DNA of 64,000 bases, from the NCBI GenBank assembly GCA_003045895.1, contig PZPC01000005.1, positions 62,001 through 126,000 of the forward strand, in the 5' to 3' direction. Below are positions 1-9,732 of the stretch, piece by piece. Under the pieces are notes generated by a model. That model ran no database searches, had not been told where the DNA came from, and was given only the letters and a program-made list of their open reading frames with translations. Origin of the DNA: Bacteroidota bacterium (GTDB taxonomy: Bacteria > Bacteroidota > Bacteroidia > Chitinophagales > Saprospiraceae). Numbering within the stretch: position 1 is the stretch's first letter; each line of letters begins with the position of its first letter. The translations under genes and the position numbers were made by a program.

Positions 1-288
1 GCCCTGGGCGTGCAAATGAACGGAGACCCGGTACTGGGCCGCAACCAGTTTGAAACGCCACCGGCTATCGGCGACCGGATCGGGTTTTGCGAATATGGCC
101 TCTGGGACGTAACCTCCGACCCGACCCAAACCTATCTGGAGGCCTACCGGATCGGCGCCCAGCAATTTGGACCCGCCCTGACCGAGCTCAAAAGGCTGGC
201 CACCGCAGTGAGCGCCCTGGAGCTGTTGCTGGAAATGCACGATGCGCCTTATACGCCAGGGCGCTGGCCGGAATGGAAGGGGAACTGA
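1..288 (+). CDS. C-terminal fragment of a BNR/VPS10-like glycosyl hydrolase (sortilin-type) family protein, truncated by left window edge
   Basis: Reading frame open to the window edge; C-terminal residues 'LNGDPVxGRxxFETPPxIxDR...PTQTYLEAY...PYTPGRWPEW' resemble the tail of Bacteroidetes BNR-repeat/VPS10 proteins. Confidence 0.55.
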   Translation, partial: ALGVQMNGDPVLGRNQFETPPAIGDRIGFCEYGLWDVTSDPTQTYLEAYRIGAQQFGPALTELKRLATAVSALELLLEMHDAPYTPGRWPEWKGN

Positions 289-457
289 TGAAAGGCGGTG
301 GCGCTGGGCCTTAGTAAACCCAGCGCCACGCTTTTAACAACTTTTTACCACTGATAGTTAAAAGGACATTTCAACAATAAACCCTTCCTCAACTCGCTGA
401 CGCTGCGCCAGCCTACTGCAAGCGTCGGGGGATTCATCAACTTTTTAAAACGACTTC

Positions 458-3400
458 ATGAAATTTTTCACCACGTTTTTCGCCCTGCTTTTGCTGGCGG
501 GCAGCCACGCCCAAACGCCTCCCCTGGCACACTACCCGGCCCTGAGTCCCGACGGTAGCCAGTTGGCCTTTTCCTATCAGGGAGATATCTGGACGGTAGC
601 GACTACCGGCGGCGTAGCGCGCCGGCTCACCATCCACCAGGCCTACGAAAGCCATCCCCAGTGGAGCCCCGACGGGCAGCAGATCGCCTTCCAGGGCAAC
701 CGTTACGGCAACGACGACATCTTCGTCGTAAGTGTAAATGGTGGCGAAGCCCGCCGCCTCACCTTCCACTCCGACGCCGATACCGAACCCCAATGGACCG
801 CGGATCAACAGGTGCTATTCAACGCCAACCGCGAATTTCGGCAGATTGAAGGGGAACGCGAAATCCTGCGGGTGCCCGCCAGCGGCGGTACGCCTCAGCG
901 GGTGCTCAACGCTGTAGGGCTGGTGCCTTCGCCCTCGCCCGACGGGCGGTTCATCGCTTTTGTAAAAGGAAACTGTCGCTTCGCCCGGGAGGCCTACACC
1001 GGCCCCGCCAACCGCAACATTTTCCTCTACGACAGCCAGACAGACACTTACTTCTCCATTGTGGAAAATGATGCCCAGGATACCAACCCCGACTGGGATG
1101 CCAACGGCAACCTCTACTACCTGAGCGCTACCAATGGCCGCTACAATGTGTACCGGCAGGCGCTGAGTGCCAATGGCCAAGCCCAGGGGGCAGCCGTGGC
1201 CCTGACGGCCTTCGAAGACGAAGGCATCCGCAATTACGATGTCAGCGCCGACGGTACGACGCTGATCTTCGAGCGCGGCAGCGGCATCTTCACCCTATCC
1301 ATCGACGGAAAAGCAGCTCCGGTGCAGGTCGATATCCAGGTATCGGCCGACTACCGCTTCGATCCGGTCGAGCAGCTGACCCAGACCAAGGGGGCTACCG
1401 AAATGGAGTTGTCGCCCAACGGCAAGTACCTGCTCTTCGGCGTGCGTGGCGACCTGTTCGTCATGGCCAACGACAAGGAAAAGAGCCGGGCCGTACAGCT
1501 GACACGCCACCCCTTCCGCGACCAGGACGGGCACTGGCTCAATGACAGCACGGTGGTCTTCACCTCCGACCGCGACGGCAACAAGGAATTGTACCTCGTG
1601 GAATCAGGTGACGCCGCAGCGTCCAACCTCTTTAAAACCCTCAAGTGGTCGGTGCGGCGCCTGACGACGACGACTGCCGAGGAACAAGACATCATCCTCT
1701 CGCCCGACCGCAGTAAGATTGCCATGGTACGCGGCCGCGGCGTTCTGGTGGTGGCTGATATTTCCCCGAAGGGCATCAGCAACGAAAAAGTCCTCCTCGA
1801 CGGCTGGGCAACGGCCGAAGGCCTGAGCTGGAGCCCCGACAGCAAGTGGCTGGCCTACGCCCTGCCCGACCTGGATTTCAACGACGAGATTTACATCCAC
1901 GCCGCCGACGGCAGCCAGCCGCCCGTCAATGTGAGCATGCACCCCCGCGCCGACAGCGACCCGTTTTGGAGTGCCGACGGCAGCAAGCTCGGCTTCCGCT
2001 CGATCCGTAACAACGGCGATGCCGATATTTGGTTTGCCTGGTTGCGGGCGGCCGACTGGCAAAAGACCAGGCAAGACTGGGAGGACGACGAAAGTGAGGA
2101 AGAACCGAAAAAAGACAAGGACAAAAACGGCAAAAAGGAAGTTGCGCCCATCACCATCGACCTGGCAGACATCCACGAACGCCTGCAGCAGGTGACGCGC
2201 CTGCCCGGCAACGAGGGCGACCTGGTGATCAGCACCGACGGCGAGACCTTCTTCTTCACCACCAACAATGGTGACCGCGCGGGCTCACCGGGTGAATCGG
2301 CCTTGCACAGCATCCAATGGGATGGTAGTGACCTGAAAACCTTGTCGGAAAAAGCCGAACTGCGGGCTTTGGCGATCGACGACAACGGCAAAAACCTCTA
2401 CCTCCTCAAGTCGGCGGGCACCCTGGCGAAACTCAAAATCGACGGCGGCAAGCTGGAATCCCTCGCCTTCAGCGCCAAAATGACGGTAGATCACTACCAG
2501 GAGCGGCAGCAAATATTCCGCGAGGGCTGGAGCAGCCTGCGCGATGGTTTCTACGATCCGCAATTCCACGGCCAAGACTGGACGGCCCTGCGCGCGCAGT
2601 ACGAACCGCTCGCCCTGGCAGCCTCCACGGCGCAGGATTTTCGCAACATCTTCAATACCATGCTCGGGCAGCTCAACGCCAGCCACATGGGCATGTCGGG
2701 CCCCAGCCCGGAGGAGACCCAGGAAGATAAGACGGGTCGCCTGGGGGTGGAAGTTGTTCCCGTAGCCGGGGGCGTCCGGGTGACCCACGTGGTGACCAAT
2801 GGCCCGGCGGATCGGGCCGCGAGTAAGCTGGCGGAGGGTGACCTCATCGCAGCTGTAAACGGCACCCCCCTAACGGCCAGCACCAACCTCAACGAACTGC
2901 TCAACGGTACGGTCAACGAACGGACCCTCCTGCTCGTGCGCAACGGCGCTACCGAACGCGAGGTGGTCATTCGCCCCGCCACCAGCCTCCGCGACGAGCT
3001 GTACGAAGAATGGGTGGCCGAACGCAAGCGCCTGACCGAGGTGTACTCCAACGGTCGCCTGGGCTACATCCACATCCAGGGCATGAACTGGCCCAGCTTC
3101 GAACGCTTCGAGCGCGAACTGACGGCCAGCGGCCTGGGCAAGGACGGTATTGTGGTAGACGTTCGCTACAACGGCGGCGGCTGGACCACCGATATGCTGA
3201 TGGCGGTGCTCAACGTGCGCCAGCATTCCTACACGGTGCCCCGGGGCGCGGCCGCCGACCTCGACAAAGAAAACCTGCAATTTGTGGATCATTACCCTTA
3301 CGGGGAACGCCTGCCGCTGGCCGTCCTCACGAAACCCGCCGTGGCGCTGTGCAACCAAAACAGCTACTCCAACGCCGAGATTTTTTCCCACGCCTTCAAG

Positions 3401-3655
3401 GCGCTGGGACGCGGATCCCTGGTGGGTATTCCCACGTTCGGCGCCGTGATCTCTACTGGCGCCCAACGCCTGCTGGACGGTAGCGCGGTGCGCATGCCTT
3501 TCCGGGCCTGGTACGTGAAAGCGACGGAAGAAAACATGGAACACGGGCCCGCCGTCCCCGATTTCATCGTCGAAAATGCGCCCGACAGCAAGGCCAAAGG
3601 CGAAGACGAGCAACTGCGCAAAGCGGTGGACGTGCTGCTGGCGGAGATGAAGTAG
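458..3655 (+). CDS. Tricorn-type S41 family serine protease with TolB-like beta-propeller repeats and PDZ domain
   Basis: 1065-aa ORF; signal peptide; TolB/WD40-like 'YPALSPDGSQLAFSYQGDIWTV', 'SWSPDSKWLAY'; PDZ 'LGVEVVPVAGGVRVTHVVTNGPADRA'; S41 core 'VDVRYNGGGWTTDMLM' and 'NQNSYSNAEIFSHAFK'. Confidence 0.93.
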   Translation: MKFFTTFFALLLLAGSHAQTPPLAHYPALSPDGSQLAFSYQGDIWTVATTGGVARRLTIHQAYESHPQWSPDGQQIAFQGNRYGNDDIFVVSVNGGEARRLTFHSDADTEPQWTADQQVLFNANREFRQIEGEREILRVPASGGTPQRVLNAVGLVPSPSPDGRFIAFVKGNCRFAREAYTGPANRNIFLYDSQTDTYFSIVENDAQDTNPDWDANGNLYYLSATNGRYNVYRQALSANGQAQGAAVALTAFEDEGIRNYDVSADGTTLIFERGSGIFTLSIDGKAAPVQVDIQVSADYRFDPVEQLTQTKGATEMELSPNGKYLLFGVRGDLFVMANDKEKSRAVQLTRHPFRDQDGHWLNDSTVVFTSDRDGNKELYLVESGDAAASNLFKTLKWSVRRLTTTTAEEQDIILSPDRSKIAMVRGRGVLVVADISPKGISNEKVLLDGWATAEGLSWSPDSKWLAYALPDLDFNDEIYIHAADGSQPPVNVSMHPRADSDPFWSADGSKLGFRSIRNNGDADIWFAWLRAADWQKTRQDWEDDESEEEPKKDKDKNGKKEVAPITIDLADIHERLQQVTRLPGNEGDLVISTDGETFFFTTNNGDRAGSPGESALHSIQWDGSDLKTLSEKAELRALAIDDNGKNLYLLKSAGTLAKLKIDGGKLESLAFSAKMTVDHYQERQQIFREGWSSLRDGFYDPQFHGQDWTALRAQYEPLALAASTAQDFRNIFNTMLGQLNASHMGMSGPSPEETQEDKTGRLGVEVVPVAGGVRVTHVVTNGPADRAASKLAEGDLIAAVNGTPLTASTNLNELLNGTVNERTLLLVRNGATEREVVIRPATSLRDELYEEWVAERKRLTEVYSNGRLGYIHIQGMNWPSFERFERELTASGLGKDGIVVDVRYNGGGWTTDMLMAVLNVRQHSYTVPRGAAADLDKENLQFVDHYPYGERLPLAVLTKPAVALCNQNSYSNAEIFSHAFKALGRGSLVGIPTFGAVISTGAQRLLDGSAVRMPFRAWYVKATEENMEHGPAVPDFIVENAPDSKAKGEDEQLRKAVDVLLAEMK

Positions 3656-3686
3656 CCGGGTTTATACAGCTGGCTTAAAAAGCAGG

Positions 3687-3724
3687 GCGGCAGCCACGGA
3701 CTCATCCGTGGCTACCGCTTTTTT
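3687..3724 (+). terminator. Rho-independent terminator of the tricorn protease gene
   Basis: gcggcagccacgga-ctca-tccgtggctaccgc followed by a T-run just after the stop codon. Confidence 0.8.
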
Positions 3725-4085
3725 ATGGGCTGATGTGGAGGAGTTGGGTGTTAATTCTTTCGCTATAAAAGGATTAAAAAAAAGACCAAAGCGCCTAAAA
3801 TTAGGATGTAAAATAAGCGCCAAAAATAAGGCCTGAATTCCCTGGCGAAGGCTAAACCTATGAGCCAGGACCACTTCTTGATCCAGGGCAACGGTAGTTG
3901 TCCTGATTGGTTTCATCAAGTCAGCCAGGAGCAACAGCGCCAGGAACAGGAAAACAATACTGCCTATTTTTGCGAAGTTTCTGCTCATGATTTTTTATTT
4001 ATGGCCCCCGCCCGCCTTTGGCGAGAACGCCGCCCAAATCACTGGCTGGCGGTTACACGTAAAACACCCCAGTTGGGCGGTTAAA

Positions 4086-4396
4086 GAAAGAAATTTGAAC
4101 TGGTCCTACCTATTAGACTTGTTCTGCTGGATTGAATGGGAATGGGGGGTGACTGGAAGGGAAGACTTGCCGAGGCGGCACAGCAGCCCCTTGGGAGGGG
4201 CCCACCCTGAAGGCCTGAACGCCGGCCCCGCTTCCGACCCACTGGTCGTACGGGGCAAACCACCACCATTGCTGCCAGTTATGCACTGCCAACAACCAAG
4301 CAAGGAAAACAAAACCGCTGAATGCCCTTGCTGGCCTGGCGAAAGGTGTCCGCCGCAAGGGGTAGTTACCGATGAGTAAGCTGAAAGGTAGTCAAA
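4086..4396. repeat. Intergenic dispersed repeat, copy A (copy B at 9211-9501)
   Basis: About 239-bp core (4158-4396) nearly identical to 9264-9501, with a more diverged 5' part starting 'gaaa(g)gaatttgaa(c/g)tggtccta'. Confidence 0.9.
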
Positions 4397-4543
4397 AAGA
4401 ATTTGCTTTCAGGTTACCTGATAAATATACTTTAAATAGTTTGTTTTTGCAAATAAAAAAACAAATATTATAAATATTTTCTAAAAAACCTGGTGAGTCG
4501 TTGCACTGTACGCTGAAGGACTACGATTGGGACACATTTCTAC

Positions 4544-5044
4544 GGCTGCGGCCGGGAGGCCGCCTGATACTTCATCGTAGACTTCAGCCTACGACGATTT
4601 TGGTAGTCCCAGCTGGTACGCCAAATAGTGCGAAGTGCCGTAGGTACGGCATCTAAATCGATAGCACGCAAGCATATTCCGTACCTACGGCACGGCTAAT
4701 CAGCCCGTGAAACAATTTTCTACCGATATCGCGTACCTAAAGGCACGCTTCCCTGATAATAACGCACCGTTAACTTGGCTCGTCTCGGTCTGTGACCGAG
4801 CGGCAATAGGCTCATCTTACTTCTGGCCAATACATATATTGAGCGCATCGTATCGCGGATACAATCCGCGACAATCCAAGAGTAGACCTCCGAGGTTGGT
4901 ACCATTCACGGGAGAGCAGGAAGTGAAGATATCGCTTCGCGGCGTGGGTGACCGCAGCGCGGTCAAATTACGTAAACGATAAGATTAACTGAGGTCATAC
5001 ATTAGTAGACTGCAACTTGTGTGATAGCTGTAGTCCTGTAGGAC
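4544..5044. repeat. Cluster of short palindromic (REP-like) hairpins
   Basis: Multiple hairpins: tcgtag..ctacga (4575-4594), tgccgt-aggt-acggca (4636-4651), ctcggtc-tgt-gaccgag (4784-4800), tcgcggat-aca-atccgcga (4853-4871), acctc-c-gaggt (4886-4896), accgc-agc-gcggt (4951-4963), gtcct-gt-aggac (5033-5044); 15-bp perfect IR gtgccgtaggtacgg/ccgtacctacggcac (4635-4649 / 4679-4693). Confidence 0.75.
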
Positions 5045-5053
5045 GCGAAACCA

Positions 5054-6454
5054 CTAACCCAGCTGCCGCAACAGCCAGTCGCGGTCGGTTAGCAGGGAGG
5101 TTGTTTTGATGCGTTGCTCCAGCGTGGGCAACTGCGACGACCGGCCGCGGACGATTTGGTAGAGGATTTCGCAAAAGTGCAGGTAGGTTTTTTTGATATT
5201 GAGGGAAATATCCTTGTTGCGCTTGAGGAAAATCTGGAACGCCGCCAGCAGGGACAGCAGGGATTCGGTCTCCTCTGTTTCGTAGTAAATTTTCGCCAGC
5301 AATACCCGGGCGCCCAGGTAGAAGTTGAGGTCGGTGTAGGATACTTCCAGCAGGGCTTGTTGGGCATCCTGGTAGCGATGCGTATAATAGTAGAGTTCGG
5401 CCTGGTTGTAGTAGAGTGCATCCGATCGGAAGGATTCCGGCAGAAAAGATTGGTAGGTCTGCATAAAAGACTCGATCCAGGAAAAGCGCTCGAGACGCAG
5501 CGCCAGTTTGACGACGTTGTTGAAAGTCCAGGGCGAAAGCACACCCTCATCAAACAACACCTTGTCCTCAATACCTTTGCGGTAAAGATTCAGGGCCGGT
5601 TCGAGGAAGCTGGTCAGCCCACGCCGGATACTACGGGCACAGTAGTTGATGGCCGCCAGCATGGCCGACCGCATGACCTGCTTGCTGATCTTCCCAGACA
5701 GGTCGTCGATCAACTGGCGCAACTGGTGGAAGTGGTCTTCTATTGTTTCGTGGCATTGCATCTGGTAAATGACATAATAAAGCTCGATGTGAGCATCGCC
5801 GAAAAACTGATGCGCTTCGAGGTGGCGCAACCAGTGATCCGAGATGGGCAAGTCGTACTCGCCCCGCAGAATAGTCTGACGATCGAGCATCCCACAGGCG
5901 TAGGTAAGCTGTTGTAGAAAGTAGAACCGATCGAGTTCGGTGGCTGCCTGTTGAATGCGCAGGTCGAACTTGCGCACCCGCTGCCGCTCAAAATGAAGTT
6001 CCTCCTCAGCCGCAAACGCATAATCGAAATAGTAGTCGGCTGGCTCGGTAATCCCCTGGGCAGCCTGCTGCTGCCGCCACTGTTCGGCGCGTTGATCATA
6101 AAGTTTGTTCAGGCCCCGGGTAGACAAAGCAGTGAGTACCTCCAACTCCTGGCGGGGTGCTTTCTTTCTAAATTGTTCCACCGTCCAGAATTGTTCGACC
6201 ACCCGGCAGGTGTCGCTCAGCAAGTAGCGCAAACGTTTGTCTTCGTAAGCCTCGCCCGGAAAAACAGCCGTAAAGATTGCAGCTTTGCTACAGGTTTCGG
6301 AGTCCAGGTCGGGCCATTGCGCACTGAGGTAGTTCAGCCCCTGCCGCACCGCATCCTGGGTACAAAAATAAGACGACTCCGCAAACTTCAGCAAGCGATT
6401 CAGCTCGTATTTATCGAAGGTCTGGAGGTATTGGAATATTCTCAGCTGGGCCAT
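5054..6454 (-). CDS. Conserved hypothetical protein, alpha-helical/TPR-like
   Basis: 466-aa ORF with good coding character and many helical/TPR-like segments; no catalytic motif recognised. Confidence 0.8.
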   Translation of the reverse strand: MAQLRIFQYLQTFDKYELNRLLKFAESSYFCTQDAVRQGLNYLSAQWPDLDSETCSKAAIFTAVFPGEAYEDKRLRYLLSDTCRVVEQFWTVEQFRKKAPRQELEVLTALSTRGLNKLYDQRAEQWRQQQAAQGITEPADYYFDYAFAAEEELHFERQRVRKFDLRIQQAATELDRFYFLQQLTYACGMLDRQTILRGEYDLPISDHWLRHLEAHQFFGDAHIELYYVIYQMQCHETIEDHFHQLRQLIDDLSGKISKQVMRSAMLAAINYCARSIRRGLTSFLEPALNLYRKGIEDKVLFDEGVLSPWTFNNVVKLALRLERFSWIESFMQTYQSFLPESFRSDALYYNQAELYYYTHRYQDAQQALLEVSYTDLNFYLGARVLLAKIYYETEETESLLSLLAAFQIFLKRNKDISLNIKKTYLHFCEILYQIVRGRSSQLPTLEQRIKTTSLLTDRDWLLRQLG

Positions 6455-6743
6455 ACCTGATTCATTGGAGCAGTCAAAACTGCGCTACGACCCGTTTCAG
6501 GGCTTGATGCGTGTAATTTTAATCCGTTGCAAGAATACTATTTTTCCGACAAACGTGCATTTTTTATTTTAACTTAATTTTAAAAAACACAATAAAAACG
6601 AAATTTTAAAATAGTTTAAAACTTAACAACCGCTATTCAATGTCTGATATTTTTCCGACAAAATTGATTATTTGTATTTGTCTCTTATGACAATCAGGCC
6701 TAAGTTTGTGGTATCAAAAAAAAAACAGCCCGCCAAATCAGCT

Positions 6744-7862
6744 ATGAAAAATAAAAACCACTATATCATCCTACTGTTGCTGCTAACCACTGTCCTGGGG
6801 CTGCAATTGGGTCAGGCTCAGCCGATCTGGCCGGGAGACATCAACAACAATGGCGAAGTGAATGGCGTCGACGCCTTGTACCTTGGCCTGGCTTATGGGG
6901 CTACCGGCCCACAGCGTACAGACCCTACAAACAATTGGGACGCGCAAATTCCACCAGCCAACTGGGTGTTATCTTTTCCTGATGGACAAAACTTTTACTT
7001 TGCCGACTGCAACGGCGACGGCGTGGTGAACGAAGACGACATCAGCGATGGTATTGACGACAACTACCTACGCACCCACGATGTCTTCCTTGGCGACGGC
7101 TACGCCAATGCGACCGCGGGCACCGGGCCGACCCTGCGCCTGGAACCCTCGGCCAGCACAGTAGGTGAATTTACCCAAGTCGATATCAATCTCTTTTTGG
7201 GTACCGAAACCGCACCGGTGGAAGATTTTTATGGCATCGCGCTGCAATTGTCCTTTGGCATGAGCCAGGGAAGCAATTACAATGACTTTGCTTTTGACCT
7301 GCTGCCCGGCAGCTGGGTAGCCCCCGGCAACACGGAAGCTTTTGCCTTCTTCAATGACGACGATAATACGGGACGGGCCGACCTCGCCGTTGTCCGCAAC
7401 AACCAACAGCCCGTAGCCATGGGTAACGGCCAGATCGGTGCCTTTTCCATCATTATGGAAGACATCATTGTAGGGCTCGAAGCAGATACCTTCCTCATCG
7501 GGATAGATAGTGTCCGCTTGATCAGCAACGACCTGACGACCACGGCTGTGGTTCCTGCCAGTACTTTTATTGTGGTCTCGCGAAAGCCCAATGTGGTCAG
7601 CAGTGAAGAAGCACCAACCGCCGGTTTTCTGCTTTTCCCCAACCCTGCCGGGGATTTGGTAAATGTATATACTGACGGCCCCATCCGCGAATGGACCTTG
7701 CTAACCACCCAGGGACAGGTTGTCCCACTTGGGCAACGCCAAATGAACGACCGAAGCTACCAACTGTCCTGGCCCGTAGATCTTCCGCCCGGTATTTACT
7801 ACCTACGCGGCAGTGGCGACAACTACCACCAGACCGAAAAATTAATTATCCATCCCCGCTGA
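6744..7862 (+). CDS. Secreted protein with dockerin type I-like repeats and T9SS type A sorting domain
   Basis: Signal peptide MKNKNHYIILLLLLTTVLGLQLGQAQ; 'GDINNNGEVNGVDALYLGLAYG' and 'DCNGDGVVNEDDISDGID' (Ca-binding dockerin-like); C-terminus 'LFPNPAGDLVNVYTDG...GIYYLRGSGDNYHQTEKLIIHPR'. Confidence 0.85.
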   Translation: MKNKNHYIILLLLLTTVLGLQLGQAQPIWPGDINNNGEVNGVDALYLGLAYGATGPQRTDPTNNWDAQIPPANWVLSFPDGQNFYFADCNGDGVVNEDDISDGIDDNYLRTHDVFLGDGYANATAGTGPTLRLEPSASTVGEFTQVDINLFLGTETAPVEDFYGIALQLSFGMSQGSNYNDFAFDLLPGSWVAPGNTEAFAFFNDDDNTGRADLAVVRNNQQPVAMGNGQIGAFSIIMEDIIVGLEADTFLIGIDSVRLISNDLTTTAVVPASTFIVVSRKPNVVSSEEAPTAGFLLFPNPAGDLVNVYTDGPIREWTLLTTQGQVVPLGQRQMNDRSYQLSWPVDLPPGIYYLRGSGDNYHQTEKLIIHPR

Positions 7863-7980
7863 ATTTTGCCCCAACGGGCCAACGACTTGTAACTATTTAT
7901 TAACCAACCTAATTGTGGCGTGTCCAGCTTGCTGCTTGAAAGCGGCTGGGATCCCCTTTACTTCTTCAAAAAAAACGATT

Positions 7981-9033
7981 ATGAAAAAGCTAAGTTTCTT
8001 ATTCGCCATGTTCCTCGTGGCCCTGAGCTTCGATGCCTGTCAAAACGCCCCCAATGACCCCGCAGGCGATCCGCCCGCACAAAGTCCGCTGGAAATCACC
8101 ATCAGTCCTTGTGACCTTGCTACCCCCATCAGCGCCAGCGACCTACCAGCGGCTGCCCTAACCTACCTCCAGGACAACTACCCCAATAGCACCATCCGCC
8201 AGGCCTACGAATACAGCCTCGGCAATGGCACCTTCGCCTACGGCGTAGAACTGTCTGGGGATCGCGAATTTCTCTTCGACCAGGCCGGCTTGCTGGTCAG
8301 TTCTGGCGTTGACAACGACGACGAGTATTTGGGTATCGACAACCTGCCGACAACCACGCTCGCCTACCTGGACGCCAACTACCCCAACTGGCGGGATGCC
8401 GCTTTCCAGATCCAATGGGAACATGAATACGGTGTCAATTTCTTCGAAGTGGAACTGGCGGGCGTATTTGAAATCTACTTTTCGCTGGACGGCCAGTGGC
8501 TGTGCAATGACGACGACCACGGTGATGACAACAATGGCGATGACAACAATGGCGATGACAACAATGGCGATGACGACAATGGTGACGACGACAATGGTGA
8601 CGACGACAACGGCAACAATCAAAACTGCCCCACCGCTGACCTACTGGCCATCGTGACGCCAGGTCTGAACTTGTTGTTCAACCAATACACCATTGACGAG
8701 ATTGAGTGCGAAGACTGGTGTGAAGATAGTCCCCGCCTGATCGAAGTGGATTTGGAACAGGTAGAAGATGACTATTTCTTCAGCCTGGAAGGCGAATACC
8801 TCTTCCGGGCCGATGATATCCGTGCCAATCAGTTGCCCGCAGCTGTGGTCGGTACCCTGAATGGCCAGTTTCCCAATCTGAATCTGGACGAAGAAGAGGA
8901 CGACATCGACCTGATGACCTTCCCCAATGGTGATACCGCCTACCGGCTGCGCTTCCATCCGTCGCCCAACGGAGGTAGCCGGGTCAAGCTGGTCATCGCA
9001 GCCGACGGCAGTATTTTGTGCCTGAATCCCTAA
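7981..9033 (+). CDS. Putative lipoprotein with PepSY-like domains and Asp/Asn/Gly-rich linker
   Basis: Lipobox-like 'LVALSFDAC'; repeated 'LPAAALTYLQDNYPNSTIRQAYEY' / 'LPTTTLAYLDANYPNWRDAAFQ' / 'LPAAVVGTLNGQFPNLN' motifs typical of PepSY-like (DUF2874) proteins; (NGDDN)n linker. Confidence 0.8.
   Translation: MKKLSFLFAMFLVALSFDACQNAPNDPAGDPPAQSPLEITISPCDLATPISASDLPAAALTYLQDNYPNSTIRQAYEYSLGNGTFAYGVELSGDREFLFDQAGLLVSSGVDNDDEYLGIDNLPTTTLAYLDANYPNWRDAAFQIQWEHEYGVNFFEVELAGVFEIYFSLDGQWLCNDDDHGDDNNGDDNNGDDNNGDDDNGDDDNGDDDNGNNQNCPTADLLAIVTPGLNLLFNQYTIDEIECEDWCEDSPRLIEVDLEQVEDDYFFSLEGEYLFRADDIRANQLPAAVVGTLNGQFPNLNLDEEEDDIDLMTFPNGDTAYRLRFHPSPNGGSRVKLVIAADGSILCLNP
8521..8619 (+). repeat. 15-bp coding tandem repeat (GGYGATGACAACAAT)n, about 6.5 units
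   Basis: Direct reading: ggtgatgacaacaatggcgatgacaacaat... encoding GDDNNGDDNNGDDNNGDDDN. Confidence 0.95.
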
Positions 9034-9084
9034 CAAATATCCCCCTGATTAAAGGGCTATATAAAATTCTGGGTGAGTTTACTA

Positions 9085-9126
9085 AGTGCCCCGCAGTGCA
9101 ATTCGCACCTGTGGGGTACTTTTTTT
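9085..9126 (+). terminator. Rho-independent terminator downstream of the PepSY-like gene
   Basis: agtgccccgcagtgc-aattc-gcacctgtggggtact followed by a T7 run. Confidence 0.8.
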
Positions 9127-9210
9127 AGGATCGCACAGGGAAAAGTAGTGCTTGGAGGCTTTTGTTGAAAAAGGCCGGTGGCTGCACGCAACACGCCACC
9201 GTTGTGCGGC

Positions 9211-9501
9211 GAAAGGAATTTGAAGTGGTCCTAACCTACAGCCTGTTTGTGCGGGGTTGAAAAGGGAAGACTTGCTGATGAGGCATAGCAGCCCCTTGGG
9301 AGGGGCCCACCCTCAAGGCCTGAACGCCCGCCCCGCTTCCGACCCACTGGCCGTACGGGACAAACCACCACCATTGCTGCCAGTTATGCACTGCCAACAA
9401 CCAAGCAAGGAAAACAAAACCGCTGAATGCCCTTGCTGGCCTGGCGAAGCATGTTCGCCGCAAGGGGTAGTTACCGATGAGTAAGCTGAAAGGTGGTCAA
9501 A
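9211..9501. repeat. Intergenic dispersed repeat, copy B (copy A at 4086-4396)
   Basis: Near-identical core 9264-9501 to 4158-4396, same orientation. Confidence 0.9.
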
Positions 9502-9518
9502 TTAAAAGACCTGGTTAC

Positions 9519-9685
9519 CAGTGGTCTGTCAAGTGTTAATTTTCCGGTTGAGTGTGAGCGAATTTTAGGGCCAATCAAGGCGGGGGTTCCCGCGCATAGC
9601 ACCGCTACGTAAGGGGTTCTCCAACGCAGAGTGGCAGCAAAAGACGCCACAGGCTACCTGAAGTTTTAGCCTTGACAGACCACTA
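9519..9685. mobile_element. MITE-like element with 14-bp perfect terminal inverted repeats and 5-bp TSD
   Basis: agtggtctgtcaag (9520-9533) / cttgacagaccact (9671-9684); flanked by gttac (9514-9518) and gttac (9686-9690); no transposase ORF inside. Confidence 0.7.
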
Positions 9686-9732
9686 GTTACACCGCGCCCT
9701 AAAGGACGCGGAACCAACGCGAAACCGGCACG

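Noticed and set aside
3662-3988. 108-aa minus-strand ORF with N-terminal TM segment
   Set aside because: Its C-terminal part is the antisense of the tricorn terminator hairpin and there is no recognisable family. It could be a real small membrane protein, but I cannot support it.
4106-4379. Small ORFs inside the dispersed repeats (e.g. HNWQQWWW... peptide) as a transposase or toxin
   Set aside because: No catalytic motif, short, and present on both strands; repeat conservation alone explains the similarity of the frames.
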